Shown in pieces: positions 55,492-64,000 of a stretch of 64,000 bases of DNA (positions are counted from its first letter, which is position 1; the number at the start of each line of letters is the position of its first letter). The notes under the pieces are model-generated. The model was not told the DNA's origin and did not search any database. It worked only from the letters and a program-made list of their open reading frames with translations. Origin of the DNA: CAYNJG01 sp964397295 (lineage in GTDB: Bacteria; Planctomycetota; Planctomycetia; Pirellulales; Pirellulaceae). Where the stretch lies: NCBI GenBank assembly GCA_964397295.1, contig CAYNJG010000003.1, positions 1 to 64,000 on the forward strand, given 5' to 3'. A program made the position numbers and the translations under genes.

Positions 55492-56571
55492 GTGCCGATC
55501 GTCATTACCTGTCCGTCCGGCCATCGTCTGAAGGTACCGTCGAAATACCAAGGACGTCGCATCGTCTGTCCGGTATGTGGCAACAGCATCGACGTACCCG
55601 GAGAGGCAACGTCACCAACAGTCACGCCGAAAAAGAAACGGCAGGCCGCGCCGCCACCAAAATCAGTGGCTCCTCAAGCACCGACGCCGAAACCACTTCC
55701 GCCGGAGCCGCCCCAGATCGACTCACCGGTTGCTACTCCACCATCAAGTGTGCCAGAGTCGCCTTCGACCGCAGAACTCGTTGCAAAGGTTGTGCAGTCG
55801 CAGCCCGAGCAAACGGTCACTCCGTCGGCAACCACCGATCTTTCGGAATCCTACGTTCAACTGACGGAAACCCCACCCATCCCGGAACCAGCACCGTTGA
55901 ATATGCCGCTGCCGGATTTTGCATCACCGGATGAGGTGGCGTTGCCAGAACTGCCGCCACCTCCGCTTCTCCACGGCGAAGACGCGATTGAAGCCGCTTC
56001 GATGTTGGACTCGGAAGAAGATTTTTTTCCTGAAATTCGCATCAAAACAGAAAAGCTCATCGAAGTCGATTCGCGTCACCTTGTGAAGTCGGCCGATCCC
56101 GCGCACTTGCGATTTCGAAGTGTCTTGTTTTTGTGCATCGCTTCGATTGCGGTTGCGGTAATTTGTCTTATCCCGTCGATCGTCGAACAGACACTTGCCC
56201 GGCGCACGGGAATACGCTCGCCAGATACATGGTCGTATTTCGTGATGTTGTTTGCCACGATTCAGGTAGCGATTTCGATCTATGCGATTCGCATACCTGA
56301 TTGGTGCACGGTTTGGATGGTTGCCGTCGTAGCCACGACACTCGCCGCGATTTATGCCGCAAGCCTTGCGCTGACGATGTTCGCTGGCCAAGGGCACAGT
56401 TTAGTCAGGCAGCTAGGATTGCTAGATGAAGTGTTCCGCTACCGAGCACAGCCGTGGTGTTTTTTGACGATGTGCATCCTGCTGACATTGGCGTTTTGTT
56501 GCGGCAAGTACAGCGTCGGTTGGTATCAGTCAGACTTGCGTCTGGCAGAAAGCCAAACTGTTTCAGCGTAA
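55492..56571 (+). CDS. Zinc-ribbon membrane protein, unknown function
   Basis: A 359-residue protein. The N-terminus has a two-Cys/one-His zinc-ribbon-like segment (ITCPSGHRLKVPSKYQGRRIVCPVCG), then about 150 residues rich in proline, threonine and serine, then four membrane helices (about 208-230, 247-267, 270-298 and 320-340). Similar zinc-ribbon plus proline-rich plus membrane designs are frequent in planctomycetes; the role is unknown. The start is a GTG at 55492 with GGGAGAAA, immediately after a perfect inverted repeat. Its stop is 2 bases from the convergent stop at 56574, with no terminator between them. Confidence 0.75.
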   Translation: MPIVITCPSGHRLKVPSKYQGRRIVCPVCGNSIDVPGEATSPTVTPKKKRQAAPPPKSVAPQAPTPKPLPPEPPQIDSPVATPPSSVPESPSTAELVAKVVQSQPEQTVTPSATTDLSESYVQLTETPPIPEPAPLNMPLPDFASPDEVALPELPPPPLLHGEDAIEAASMLDSEEDFFPEIRIKTEKLIEVDSRHLVKSADPAHLRFRSVLFLCIASIAVAVICLIPSIVEQTLARRTGIRSPDTWSYFVMLFATIQVAISIYAIRIPDWCTVWMVAVVATTLAAIYAASLALTMFAGQGHSLVRQLGLLDEVFRYRAQPWCFLTMCILLTLAFCCGKYSVGWYQSDLRLAESQTVSA

Positions 56572-56573
56572 AC

Positions 56574-57344
56574 TTACTCTTGTACGAGTTCGCTCAGTTC
56601 TTCCAAGCGATTGCGTGCAACCTCGAGATCTAGTTTGGTAACCGCGAATCGATTTATCTCTAGCGTTACTTGAGTTTCGAAAACTCGCTGCCTCAGTAAC
56701 TCTTTGCAACTTGATAGTGATCTGGGCGCGCCGATTCGTCGTTGGCCACGTGGTTCGAGTAGGTTGAAATACATTGTCCACACGCGACGATTGTCTTCGA
56801 TTGACGTTAGCTGATCGTACGTCGTTTCTATGTCTTCAAGCGTCCAAGTATCTCGCAGTCGCAGCTGATCTTCTATTGCGGCAACGTTGAGGTTGTGAAC
56901 GGTGATTCGATCGTTCAACGCGGACGTATTGGGACGGTTAATTCCAACCGCCTTGCTTTCCGGTTTGTCCTCGATAGCAGCGACAACATTTCGTTGCGGC
57001 TGCCATTGGAGTTGGGACGGCCAATTTTGAGTTGCTATCTCTACCGAATCGGGTGATGGAGGAAGCGGTTTCACTGACTGTGGGATTTGAGGATTCTCAA
57101 ACTCTGTCTTGCGGGCAACTTGCCATTCGTTTCTCGAAGAATTGGCAAGACTGGCTCGCAGTCGTGTTGGAAGCTCTGGCGTCATTCCGAATTGTGGAGG
57201 AGAGATCGGAACGATGAAGGGCGTCCGGTGTCGCACTCTTGCCGGTACTGTGTTTTCCAGCGCGCTGGCAACAGACTCGAACGAGACGTTAGCCACGCCC
57301 GCTACGAAGAGAAAGATGGCGAACAACTGCCGTGAGTTGTGCAT
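56574..57344 (-). CDS. Exported protein of unknown function
   Basis: A 256-residue protein with a signal peptide (about 1-28), a disordered proline-rich segment (about 35-110) and a helical, charged C-terminal region (about 130-256). No family motif was recognised. Start ATG 57344. Its 3' end abuts the zinc-ribbon gene. The dihydroorotase gene lies 106 bases upstream on the same strand and ends before it, so the two could share a transcript. Confidence 0.6.
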   Translation of the reverse strand: MHNSRQLFAIFLFVAGVANVSFESVASALENTVPARVRHRTPFIVPISPPQFGMTPELPTRLRASLANSSRNEWQVARKTEFENPQIPQSVKPLPPSPDSVEIATQNWPSQLQWQPQRNVVAAIEDKPESKAVGINRPNTSALNDRITVHNLNVAAIEDQLRLRDTWTLEDIETTYDQLTSIEDNRRVWTMYFNLLEPRGQRRIGAPRSLSSCKELLRQRVFETQVTLEINRFAVTKLDLEVARNRLEELSELVQE

Positions 57345-57450
57345 AACGGAAATACCGATTCGATGAGCGTCGTAGGGACAAGCGTAGCGACCGCTTGTTC
57401 CGCCACAACACTACCTTGCCAGCGGCCCGCGTCAAATTCAGAGATGCGGC

Positions 57451-58758
57451 TTAGCTATTTCGGTCGAAAATCACTTCGTGGCCGACGGGTTCTTCGAGAA
57501 TCTTACCGTCGCGGAAGACTTCCGCTCCGTGTACCCATGTTCGAACTGGCCAGCCTGTTAGTTCCGTGCCGTGCCAGGCGCTCCAACCACATTTGCTGAC
57601 TTGTTCTTCGTCACGAACCACGGCACTCTTTGCCATGTCGACGAGCACAAGGTCCGCATCGTAGCCCACCGCGATCTGTCCCTTCGTTGGAATGTGCCAG
57701 ATCTTCGCTGGTCTTTCGCACATCCATTGGACAACTTGCTCCAGCGTACAGCGACCTTGGTTGACTTGATTCAACATCAGCGCTAATGAATTCTCGACTG
57801 CTGGCATTCCGGATGGCGATTGGGGATATTCGACACTCTTTTCCTCGAGCGTATGCGGTGCATGATCCGTTGCAACGATGTCGATGGTTCCATCGAGCAA
57901 TGCCTGCCAAATAGCGGCGTTGTCTTTGGGTTCTTTGACGCTCGGATTCATTTGTACGCGAGTTCCCAATGTCGCGTAGTCACTGGTGTTGAAAAACAAG
58001 TGATGTGGACAAGCTTCGGCGGTTACCCATTCTGGACTCTCTTTCAGCAGTTCGACCTCTTGAGCCGTAGAAACGTGCAACACATGGAACTGGTGTTGAT
58101 GGCGTGTCGACAAGTCGATCGCTCGTTTCGTGGCGACGATGGCGGCTTCGTGGTCGCGGATTTTGGAGTGAACGGAGGGGTCGTTCACCCCTTCGAAACG
58201 TTGCTTGTTTGCACGGACGGTTGCTTCGTCTTCGCAGTGTGCGGTGATGGGTAGCGTTGTTTCTGCGAAGATTGCCTCGAGTGCGGCTTGCTCATCCACG
58301 AGCAAGTTACCAGTGCTCGAACCGATGAAAATCTTGATTCCGGGCGTTCGTGTGACTAGTTTTAGCTGGTCTACGTTGTCGACTGTCGCACCCATGAAAA
58401 AAGCGTAGTTGACGACAGAGCGTTCGGCGCCTCGCTGGAGTTTTGCGTGCAGTAGTTCCTGTGTAATGGTCGCCGGTTTGGTGTTCGGCATCTCGAAAAA
58501 CGTTGTAATACCGCCTTTTGCACAGGCTCGGCTGCCCGTGCGGAGATCTTCTTTGTGTTCGAGACCAGGGTCGCGGAAGTGGACCTGATCGTCGATCACT
58601 CCGGGTAGCAGATGCATGCCGTTCGCGTCGACGACTTCTTCGGCCTCGGAATGTGCGGCCGCGTCGATGGCAACAATCTTGCCATCGTCGACGAGCACAT
58701 TCGTTCGAGTAACTTCATCAGGTAAAACTACGGTGGCGTCACGGATTAGAGTCTTCAT
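57451..58758 (-). CDS. pyrC: Dihydroorotase, Bacteroidetes-type variant
   Basis: A 435-residue amidohydrolase of the dihydroorotase family, which forms dihydroorotate in pyrimidine synthesis. The zinc-site strand reads GVIDDQVHFRDPG, so residue 58 is Gln where the common HxH has its first His; H60 remains, and this form is known to me from a subgroup of dihydroorotases. Other motifs: MPNTKP, HCEDE, HVLHVSTAQE and DHAPH. The start ATG 58758 agrees with family length; the longer frame starts in the neighbour's intergenic sequence. It may also be a hydantoinase-like relative, but the pattern best fits dihydroorotase. Confidence 0.88.
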   Translation of the reverse strand: MKTLIRDATVVLPDEVTRTNVLVDDGKIVAIDAAAHSEAEEVVDANGMHLLPGVIDDQVHFRDPGLEHKEDLRTGSRACAKGGITTFFEMPNTKPATITQELLHAKLQRGAERSVVNYAFFMGATVDNVDQLKLVTRTPGIKIFIGSSTGNLLVDEQAALEAIFAETTLPITAHCEDEATVRANKQRFEGVNDPSVHSKIRDHEAAIVATKRAIDLSTRHQHQFHVLHVSTAQEVELLKESPEWVTAEACPHHLFFNTSDYATLGTRVQMNPSVKEPKDNAAIWQALLDGTIDIVATDHAPHTLEEKSVEYPQSPSGMPAVENSLALMLNQVNQGRCTLEQVVQWMCERPAKIWHIPTKGQIAVGYDADLVLVDMAKSAVVRDEEQVSKCGWSAWHGTELTGWPVRTWVHGAEVFRDGKILEEPVGHEVIFDRNS

Positions 58759-58783
58759 GACACCATCGTAGCAATGTGACGAT

Positions 58784-60172
58784 TTACCGCGACCGTCGGC
58801 GACTGAAAATCGCCACGATGGCAATCAATGCGATTAGGTTGGCGCTGGGCTCTGGGACTGGAGTCGCCCGACGGATGATACCTTCGGTGCCGAAGTTCTC
58901 GGAAAGATCTAGAAAGTCCGAGAAAGACACCATGCCATCGTTGCCAAAATCGCCGTCCGGCCAGCTGCCATTGGAACCGAAGTTTTGACTGAGAACCAAG
59001 AAGTCAGCGAAGTTCACTGAGCCATCTGCATTAACATCACCCGGCTGTGCGAGGCGATACAGCTCGGCTTCATCGCAGGCGCAACCGAAGTATAAATCTT
59101 CGTCCAAGATTTCAAACGATCCGACAGAAGGAACAGTCGTTCGAAAGAAAGTACCATCCAACAGATAGAGGTCGTTATACTCAACTCCCCCGATACGTCG
59201 GCCGTGGATCGTCGCAAGTTCACCCGTGCCAATGTCTACGGGACCGCCACCGTCCGTAACCTGCGTAACGACACCGTCATCATTGGCGCTGAACAAGAAT
59301 CGCCTCTTCCTCGAGACACCCGAGAAAAGCAAGTTGTCGTCGTCTAAGGTGAGGAAACCGGGGTCTGACGAAAAGCTACCGGGGTTCGTGTCCACCAGCA
59401 GCGACGCACCGTTGATTTGGTCAAACTGCCAGATCTCTTGGCCGAATTCAGTCGTGGTGGCTTTGAAGTATATCCTGTCTTCTGCCACAACGAAGTCTCT
59501 TGGAAACGAATCGCCGGAGCCCGTATTGATGTCGGCGACTTGTGCTACTCCCGATCCGTCGTATTTCCAGAGCTCCATGCCGCTGTTGCCATCATCGGCA
59601 CCAAAGTACAGCTCGTTATTGAAGCTACCGCCTGTGACTACGCTGGATCGTGGATTGTCGAACGTTGCGACGCGGCTTGCGTTCGTACCATCGAACTTCC
59701 ACAGATTATTGAAGGAGCCGTTTTCTTGTGCGGAAAAGAATAGCTCGTTGTTGTGCACGTGCAATCCAACGGGACTCGACGAATTCAGGCCCGGATCAAT
59801 GTCCGCCGCAAGTGTGACCTCGTTGCCATCGTACCGATACAATTCTTGTCCGTGCGTGCCTCGATCGGCAGTGAAGTAGAGGTTTCCCTGAAACTCAGTG
59901 AATTCGTCAATTGAAATCTCCGAGTCACCAACGAAACCGCTTTGAACGAGTCCGATTTCAGTTCCGTCGAATTGCCACAATTCTCGAATATTCGTGTCGT
60001 CAATGCCGACACTGAAGAACAACTGGTCGTTGTAGTTAGCCATACTCGATCGTTGAAGCGAACGACCATTGTCAGAGAAATCACTAACGGCCACGACTTG
60101 ACCGAATGAAATAGATGCACCCATAACCAGGGCAGTGCCAGCCAGGCACATCCGCTGCGCAAACCAATACAT
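58784..60172 (-). CDS. Secreted repeat protein with dockerin and PEP-CTERM-like anchor
   Basis: A 462-residue exported protein. Signal peptide (about 1-25), then repeated ELWQFDG / ELYRYDG / LWKFDG / ELWKYDG motifs across about 60-300, as in ELWxxDG (HYR-like) repeat proteins, a dockerin-like region (GDVNADGSVNFADFLVLSQNFG and FGNDGMVSFSDFLDLSENFG), and a C-terminal PVPEPSANLIALIAIVAIFSRRRSR tail that looks like a PEP-CTERM sorting signal. It is probably exported and re-attached by an exosortase-like system (no exosortase gene in this window). Start ATG 60172; a TTG four codons upstream is also in frame. Confidence 0.85.
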   Translation of the reverse strand: MYWFAQRMCLAGTALVMGASISFGQVVAVSDFSDNGRSLQRSSMANYNDQLFFSVGIDDTNIRELWQFDGTEIGLVQSGFVGDSEISIDEFTEFQGNLYFTADRGTHGQELYRYDGNEVTLAADIDPGLNSSSPVGLHVHNNELFFSAQENGSFNNLWKFDGTNASRVATFDNPRSSVVTGGSFNNELYFGADDGNSGMELWKYDGSGVAQVADINTGSGDSFPRDFVVAEDRIYFKATTTEFGQEIWQFDQINGASLLVDTNPGSFSSDPGFLTLDDDNLLFSGVSRKRRFLFSANDDGVVTQVTDGGGPVDIGTGELATIHGRRIGGVEYNDLYLLDGTFFRTTVPSVGSFEILDEDLYFGCACDEAELYRLAQPGDVNADGSVNFADFLVLSQNFGSNGSWPDGDFGNDGMVSFSDFLDLSENFGTEGIIRRATPVPEPSANLIALIAIVAIFSRRRSR

Positions 60173-60454
60173 TGCTAGACCCAATCACAGAACTATCACG
60201 ACTTCAGCGACATCCCGGTCTTCGTCGTGTAGACTCCCCAGCCAACTCGACTACTGATTCCATGCCTTCGCGCTCCCTGCAAGGCCAAACTGAACCGGGG
60301 ATGTTCGCACAAGGTCTATGGGTTTACAACCATCCTGATTCGGAAATTCTTCCTAGTGTGATTTTCCCGCAGCATCGTCACGGATTTCCTGTCTAGCCAA
60401 GAACTCACGTTTTTTCACTGTGTGTTGTAACACCCCTTCTGAGGTTTTTGATTG

Positions 60455-61858
60455 ATGAAGATTCATTTCCTCGGCGCGAATCGGCAAGTTACTGGCTCTC
60501 GCTATTGTTTAGAGACCACGCAATCACGCTTGATGATTGATTGCGGTCTTTTTCAAGAACGACAATATGCGTCACGCAACTGGCACGAATCGACACTGCC
60601 GCCGAATTCGCTCGATGGACTAGTAATCACGCACGGGCACATTGATCACACGGGTTTGGTACCAAAACTTGTGAAAGATGGTTTTAACGCGCCGATCCAT
60701 GCGAGCAGCCCGACCGTGGACTTGCTGGAAATCATGTTGATGGATGCCGCAAAAATTCAGAAAGAAGATGCGGAGTACAAAAAGAAGCGCCACAAGAAAC
60801 AAAAGAAAAAAGGACGCTATTCATCCGAGCCGCTTTACGATGTTCAGGATGTTGAAAAAACACTGCAACTGCTGCAGGCGGCGAACTATCATGACGTCGT
60901 TCAACTGACGGACGATATTTCGGTCACCTTTCACGACGCAGGCCACATTTTGGGTTCCTCTATTTTGGAATTCAAAATCACAGAAGACGGACAGACGCGA
61001 ACGGTTGTGTTTTCTGGTGACATAGGACAAGACGGTAAGCCTCTTATCCGGGATCCCGACATACTCAACAATGCTGATGTGCTGGTCATGGAGTCCACCT
61101 ACGGCGATCGAGATCATCGCGAATCAGACGACGATGTTGAGACGCAATTTGCTGACATCATCAACGAGACAACGAAAGCCGGCGGCAAGACAATCATTCC
61201 AACGTTCGCTGTCGAGCGAGCACAGGAAGTGATGTACCACATTGCTCGGCTCGTGAATCAGAAGAAGATTCCAGCGATCGAGGTATATCTGGACAGTCCG
61301 ATGGCGGTCGATGTGACGAAGGTGTTCCGTCAGCATCGCGATTGTTTGGACAAAGAAACGCTAGAGCTGATCGATTCTGGAACGGCTCCATTAAAGTTCC
61401 CTGGGTTGCATATGTCGCGATCGGCGGACCAATCACGTCGTATCAACGAGATCGATGGCCCGTGCGTGATCATGTCTACGTCGGGCATGTGCACGGCTGG
61501 ACGCATTAAGCATCATTTGAAACGCAACATATCAGACGAACGAGCCACTATCCTGTTCGTCGGATATCAGGCTGGCGGAACGCTTGGACGGCAAATCTTG
61601 GATGGTAACGAAAAGGTTCGCATCCATGGCAAGGAACGATTCGTAAAAGCCAGCGTACGGCAGATCCATGGCTTCTCCGGTCATGCAGATCGCGGCGGCT
61701 TGATGAAGTGGAGCGAGAATTTCAAAACCGCACCGAAGCAAGTCTTCCTTACACACGGTGATGAAGATGCCGCAGAAGCACTGGCTGCCGACTTGCGTGA
61801 GCAACGAAAGTGGAACGTGCAGATTCCGCATTATCAGTCGGTGCACGATATTGCGTGA
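60455..61858 (+). CDS. Metallo-beta-lactamase/beta-CASP ribonuclease, CPSF-like
   Basis: A 467-residue cytoplasmic enzyme of the CPSF/RNase J superfamily with metallo-beta-lactamase, beta-CASP and RMMBL parts. The metal site includes HGHIDH (60-65) and later DAGHILGS and SGHADRGG; MSTSGMCTAGRIKHHL lies in the beta-CASP region. An unusual lysine-rich insertion (KKKRHKKQKKKG, about 108-120) follows the first His cluster and could touch RNA. It should cleave or trim RNA with zinc. The ATG at 60455 has GAGG 10 bases upstream; a TTG one codon earlier is possible. Its stop is 6 bases from the convergent stop at 61865. Confidence 0.9.
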   Translation: MKIHFLGANRQVTGSRYCLETTQSRLMIDCGLFQERQYASRNWHESTLPPNSLDGLVITHGHIDHTGLVPKLVKDGFNAPIHASSPTVDLLEIMLMDAAKIQKEDAEYKKKRHKKQKKKGRYSSEPLYDVQDVEKTLQLLQAANYHDVVQLTDDISVTFHDAGHILGSSILEFKITEDGQTRTVVFSGDIGQDGKPLIRDPDILNNADVLVMESTYGDRDHRESDDDVETQFADIINETTKAGGKTIIPTFAVERAQEVMYHIARLVNQKKIPAIEVYLDSPMAVDVTKVFRQHRDCLDKETLELIDSGTAPLKFPGLHMSRSADQSRRINEIDGPCVIMSTSGMCTAGRIKHHLKRNISDERATILFVGYQAGGTLGRQILDGNEKVRIHGKERFVKASVRQIHGFSGHADRGGLMKWSENFKTAPKQVFLTHGDEDAAEALAADLREQRKWNVQIPHYQSVHDIA

Positions 61859-61864
61859 AACTTG

Positions 61865-63727
61865 TCAGCGATCGAGTGAAATTGACTCGGCGTAAGCAAG
61901 TTCTCCCGATCGGCCATCGTAGTACTGAAAAACGATTTGTGGATGCGGGTAAGCGACGAGTCTTTTTCCGCCGAGTTTGGGCGGCATGTTGAACACGTTG
62001 TTGACTTGGACAACGCAGAAGTACGGATACAAGCGTTCCAAACGCGGTAGGTCCGGCAGAATATAACTGCTCCATCGGATGTCGCATTCGCGCGGACCGA
62101 ATTTGAATTTGCCAGTTGCCGGTCGATCGAGTTCGTCATTCTTTGGCACATGATTCACACTGTTATGCGGGCCACAGCAAAACTCCCACACGTTATCTGT
62201 GACTTTGATTGCAAAGCTATTGTGCAAATCGCCAGTCATGACAAAAACCTTCTTGCCGATCTGATCCCATTGTTTGATGAGGGTCTCTCGCTCATCGAAA
62301 AAGCCTGTCCATGCTTCTTCTTTGTTGGCATTGTCAGCCTCGAAGCCGCCCGCACCGCTGTGCGGGATCATGAATGGTACCGATGAGATCACGAAGAAGA
62401 AATCCGCATCGCTTTGCTTCATCGAATTCAATAACCATTCGCGTTGATGCTGGCCTAGCATCGAGACGCCCGGCTTGTCCCGCTTTCGCACGTCGTGCAT
62501 ATCACGATCGCCACGAGTATCCAGTAAATAGAACTCGCAATTCGCTACACGGAACTTGCCGTAGCTTCGCCGTCCGATGGAGTAGGCTAGATTCGCATCG
62601 TCAACTTTTGCCGGCATGTGCAATCGCAAAGTGTTCTTGTCTACGACTTCTTTGATATCGTAGACGTAGGAGTTTGCGTTACCTGCGTCGTCGTCATACT
62701 TCATGTCATTGACGCCCGCGTGGATTCCGCCCCAGTGCACATGCAGGTTCAGCATTTTATCGAGGGGGAGTGTTGTGAAGTCCGTATATTTGTCGACCAG
62801 CAGATCGCTTCCGGCCTTCATCGAAGCGCGACCAAAGTGAACGGGATGTTTGTGTTGCATTGGATCTGCCCAACCCAAGTAGTCGTACCATGCGTACGTA
62901 CCAATGTCGCGAAAAACAGTTCGGCGGTGTCGTTTCCCTGCTTCTCCCGAACCCCAAATGTCGTTGACGAGTTCGTGATCGTCGAACGTGAAGTAGCTGG
63001 GTACATTGCGATGCCATTTGGCCAATTCAACGCCCCGAGACAAATACAGCTTGTAGTTCTCCCAAACACCGACGACAGTAGGCATTACTTGTACGGCCAG
63101 CGGTAGATCTTTTGCGCCCTGTGCCAGTCGCCATGCTTCAACCGGATGGCGGCGAAGCTCTTCGTAAAGCCAATCGCCATTCATAATATGAAAGTGAACT
63201 TTTTCGGCCCAATCGTTGTTGAGATGTTCATATGTGGTTGATCGATGTCCGTTGCCATGCAGCGGATTCTGGTTCGCGCAAGAACCGATCTGAAATCGAA
63301 AGTTAAAGAGACCGTCCGGGTTGAGTTTCGGCTCTCGACTTTGTTCCGCACTAGGTAGCGTTCGGAAACTTCCAGGAAGCCCATGTGGCCGCTCGTTCAC
63401 AACGATCTGGTAGTGGTACCTGGTGTCAGGTTCGAGGTTATCGAGCGTAACGACTCCGGTATTGTCATGTGCGAGTTGCGTTTTGCCTGCCTCACTCGAT
63501 TGCTCAAGTACTTCGGATTGCTTTCCATACTGAACCAAGAACTCACCGGGTTCGGAAGTCCGTCCCCAGACCGTCATAGAAGTCGCGGTCGGTTTGCCGA
63601 GCATAGGACCGTGGGTAAGTCGGATAGGATCGCGCTGCGCGAGCGCGGATTTTGGATTTGCATTGAACAAGCAATACGAAATGGACAATGCCACGAACGC
63701 GAATTGGCGAAAACTAGAACTGCTCAT
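61865..63727 (-). CDS. PhoD-like phosphatase/phosphodiesterase, exported
   Basis: A 620-residue exported protein of the PhoD metallophosphatase class. Signal peptide (about 1-31), an N-terminal beta-sandwich (about 40-150, VWGRTSEPGEFLVQYG), and the catalytic domain with metal-binding motifs GSCANQNP, MNGDWLYEE, TFDDHELVND and MTGDLHNSF. It likely releases phosphate from phosphoesters in the periplasm and may use iron and calcium like characterised PhoD. The start ATG 63727 gives a clear signal peptide; a longer frame begins 54 bases upstream. No phosphate-box was recognised upstream. Confidence 0.87.
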   Translation of the reverse strand: MSSSSFRQFAFVALSISYCLFNANPKSALAQRDPIRLTHGPMLGKPTATSMTVWGRTSEPGEFLVQYGKQSEVLEQSSEAGKTQLAHDNTGVVTLDNLEPDTRYHYQIVVNERPHGLPGSFRTLPSAEQSREPKLNPDGLFNFRFQIGSCANQNPLHGNGHRSTTYEHLNNDWAEKVHFHIMNGDWLYEELRRHPVEAWRLAQGAKDLPLAVQVMPTVVGVWENYKLYLSRGVELAKWHRNVPSYFTFDDHELVNDIWGSGEAGKRHRRTVFRDIGTYAWYDYLGWADPMQHKHPVHFGRASMKAGSDLLVDKYTDFTTLPLDKMLNLHVHWGGIHAGVNDMKYDDDAGNANSYVYDIKEVVDKNTLRLHMPAKVDDANLAYSIGRRSYGKFRVANCEFYLLDTRGDRDMHDVRKRDKPGVSMLGQHQREWLLNSMKQSDADFFFVISSVPFMIPHSGAGGFEADNANKEEAWTGFFDERETLIKQWDQIGKKVFVMTGDLHNSFAIKVTDNVWEFCCGPHNSVNHVPKNDELDRPATGKFKFGPRECDIRWSSYILPDLPRLERLYPYFCVVQVNNVFNMPPKLGGKRLVAYPHPQIVFQYYDGRSGELAYAESISLDR

Positions 63728-63871
63728 CGTTGGAATACGCTCGTAAGTAAAAGTCGCTGAAAGTCGCTGGATTGTGGTCAATTCATTCGAGCGGCCGCAG
63801 GATACGACGGTTTTGTTCTGTGTTGCATGAAACAGATTCTCCTGGGATGCAGGCAGGATACACCGACTTTA

Positions 63872-63901
63872 CCGCCGTAAATCTGCGACGGCGTATTTTC
63901 T
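63872..63901 (+). terminator. Weak hairpin with T-tract near the window end
   Basis: TACCGCCGT (63872-63880) pairs with ACGGCGTA (63890-63897) with one bulged C, followed by TTTT. No plus-strand gene precedes it, so it may serve an unseen transcript or have no function. The remaining 63728-64000 shows no gene. Confidence 0.3.
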
Positions 63902-64000
63902 GGTGATAGCATTTTCCGTTGATTTTACTAGTTTTGCAAAGGTTCTTGAGAATTATTGCTTGAGCGTTCGATGAGTGATAAATTATGGGCTTCTGGGTTT

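Noticed and set aside
60422..60433. Short palindrome GTGTTGTAACAC before the ribonuclease gene
   Set aside because: Only 5 bp per arm, and common by chance; not enough to call an operator.
1..64000. CRISPR array, tRNA, rRNA, insertion sequence, integrase or attachment site
   Set aside because: No repeat-spacer pattern, tRNA signature, transposase or integrase motif was found on either strand.

Overview
This 64 kb window looks like chromosomal core-plus-accessory DNA from a marine-type member of Planctomycetota, most likely order Pirellulales. The call rests on family content: DUF1559 prepilin-like protein, DUF1549/DUF1553 and DUF1501 secreted proteins as neighbours, a Pirellula-type heme-binding C-terminus (TIGR02603-like), LEPR-like N-terminal segments, dockerin plus PEP-CTERM-like tails, and large Ser/Thr kinases beside ECF sigma factors. 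I see no rRNA, tRNA, CRISPR array, insertion sequence, phage gene or plasmid function. Genes sit close together on both strands with a roughly even base composition.

Layout. 1-8.1 kb: a partial gene end, two small membrane proteins, a giant membrane Ser/Thr kinase translationally coupled (ATGA) to an ECF sigma factor, and a family-2 glycosyltransferase. 8.3-17.7 kb: the most unusual block. It holds a MoxR-like AAA+ ATPase, a large protein with TraB/EreA-like motifs, two substrate-binding-protein (SBP)/OmpA fusions, a membrane-anchored von Willebrand A (VWA) protein, a membrane coiled-coil protein and a third SBP lipoprotein, ending in a strong intrinsic terminator. No ABC permease or transporter ATPase is present. 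17.7-25.3 kb: housekeeping (hisS, YkgJ-type Cys cluster, purU-like deformylase, lipoate ligase), a Fis-type regulator behind a long structured leader, a HEAT protein and a WD40 protein. 25.3-30.1 kb: a 1.5-kilo-residue secreted protein with seven alternating SdrD/Cna-B-like repeats, plus a 58-residue coiled-coil gene. 30.2-42.4 kb: CopD-like membrane protein, CCA-adding enzyme, DUF1559 pilin-like protein behind a hairpin-rich leader, rhodanese, CtpA protease, PspA-like protein, secreted hydrolase, subtilase with dockerin, AAA+ ATPase, a structured intergenic RNA candidate and an APC permease. 42.7-46.8 kb: a second ECF sigma/Ser-Thr kinase pair, in the opposite gene order to the first. 47-64 kb: DUF3592, DUF1549/1553, DUF1501, a heme-binding HEAT dehydrogenase-like protein, a zinc-ribbon membrane protein behind a perfect inverted repeat, dihydroorotase, a dockerin/PEP-CTERM protein, a beta-CASP metallo-beta-lactamase ribonuclease and a PhoD-like phosphatase.

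How parts may work together (inference): the 8.3-17.7 kb block has the parts of an envelope sensing or quality-control system, in which SBP domains bind a ligand, OmpA domains tether to peptidoglycan, VWA and coiled-coil proteins scaffold, and a MoxR ATPase remodels a partner. This block is the best candidate for an undescribed system here. All family calls come from reading motifs; no database search was run.
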